From Kangiellaceae bacterium (lineage in GTDB: Bacteria; Pseudomonadota; Gammaproteobacteria; Enterobacterales; Kangiellaceae), in contig JAPHTP010000083.1 in the NCBI GenBank assembly GCA_026196875.1, positions 1-64,000 of the forward strand: a DNA stretch of 64,000 nt. Direction: 5' to 3'. The notes beneath the pieces were generated by a model. The model ran no database searches. It saw only the letters and a program-made list of their open reading frames with translations, and was not told where the DNA came from. This document shows, one piece after another, positions 63,916 through 64,000 of this stretch (position 1 is the first letter of the stretch; each line of letters begins with the position of its first letter). The translations under genes were made by a program, and so were the position numbers.

Positions 63916-64000
63916 TTTCGGTACTCCTTACAAGAGGTAGCCTTTTAATATTTGTCGATTTTTTGTTTTAGTAAATAATTTGAAATTATCTGAATATGAG

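Overview
The window is a stretch of a moderately AT-rich gammaproteobacterial chromosome. Housekeeping genes (aspS, yebC, ruvC, ruvA, ruvB, rlmB, rnr) have typical gammaproteobacterial sequence and order. The many secreted or lipoprotein peptidases, the cNor-type nitric oxide reductase and the NapC/NirT-type multiheme cytochrome suggest a marine, proteolytic, facultatively nitrogen-oxide-respiring bacterium, perhaps of the Kangiella/Aliikangiella type. That placement is an inference from gene content, not a measured one. No rRNA, tRNA, CRISPR array, integrase or prophage was seen.

Layout. 1-5 kb: the end of a P-type cation ATPase, a CNNM/CBS membrane protein, a SIMPL-domain protein, a VOC protein and an App1-type phosphatase. 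5-8 kb: a subtilisin/kexin-like lipoprotein protease and its probable external chaperone. 8.6-10 kb: a tryptophanase-family gene cut by one in-frame stop. 10-13 kb: a DUF3016-like protein, a PGPGW protein, and a PadR regulator with a HAAS-type membrane protein. 12.8-28 kb: ruvB, then about 10 kb of unrelated genes (CpeT-like protein, AdhC/FghA formaldehyde detoxification, hydrolase, acyltransferase, GntR-regulated ABC exporter, XRE membrane regulator), then ruvA-ruvC-yebC-aspS. The usual ruvCAB cluster is therefore split.

28-33 kb: a small orphan type IV pilus-like cluster (leaderless pilin-like protein, GspF/PilC-like protein, ordinary pilin), a DUF1287 protein, and a helical protein with a degenerate chemoreceptor-tip sequence next to an ODP-type di-iron metallo-beta-lactamase-fold protein, possibly an oxygen/iron-sensing pair. 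33-41 kb: DUF885 peptidase, rlmB, rnr and an oligopeptidase B-like lipoprotein. 41-46 kb: norCB and norQD, each preceded by a similar FNR/DNR-like site. 46-53 kb: antiporter, POT-like transporter, AraC regulator, DUF4386 protein, serine beta-lactamase-like protein.

53.5-55 kb is an accessory islet: a roughly 500-bp non-coding element built of nested inverted repeats, a decayed cupredoxin fragment whose intact paralogue lies at 61.5 kb, and a HEAT-like protein of different base composition. 55-62 kb holds an S9 peptidase, NfeD-like and DUF2314-like proteins and several unknowns. 62-64 kb holds a NapC/NirT cytochrome fused to an ethylbenzene-dehydrogenase-like heme domain.

The most promising leads are the MCP-like/ODP pair, the mini pilin cluster, the NapC-EB_dh fusion, the nested inverted-repeat element, the 11-bp repeats before the XRE regulator and the interrupted tryptophanase.
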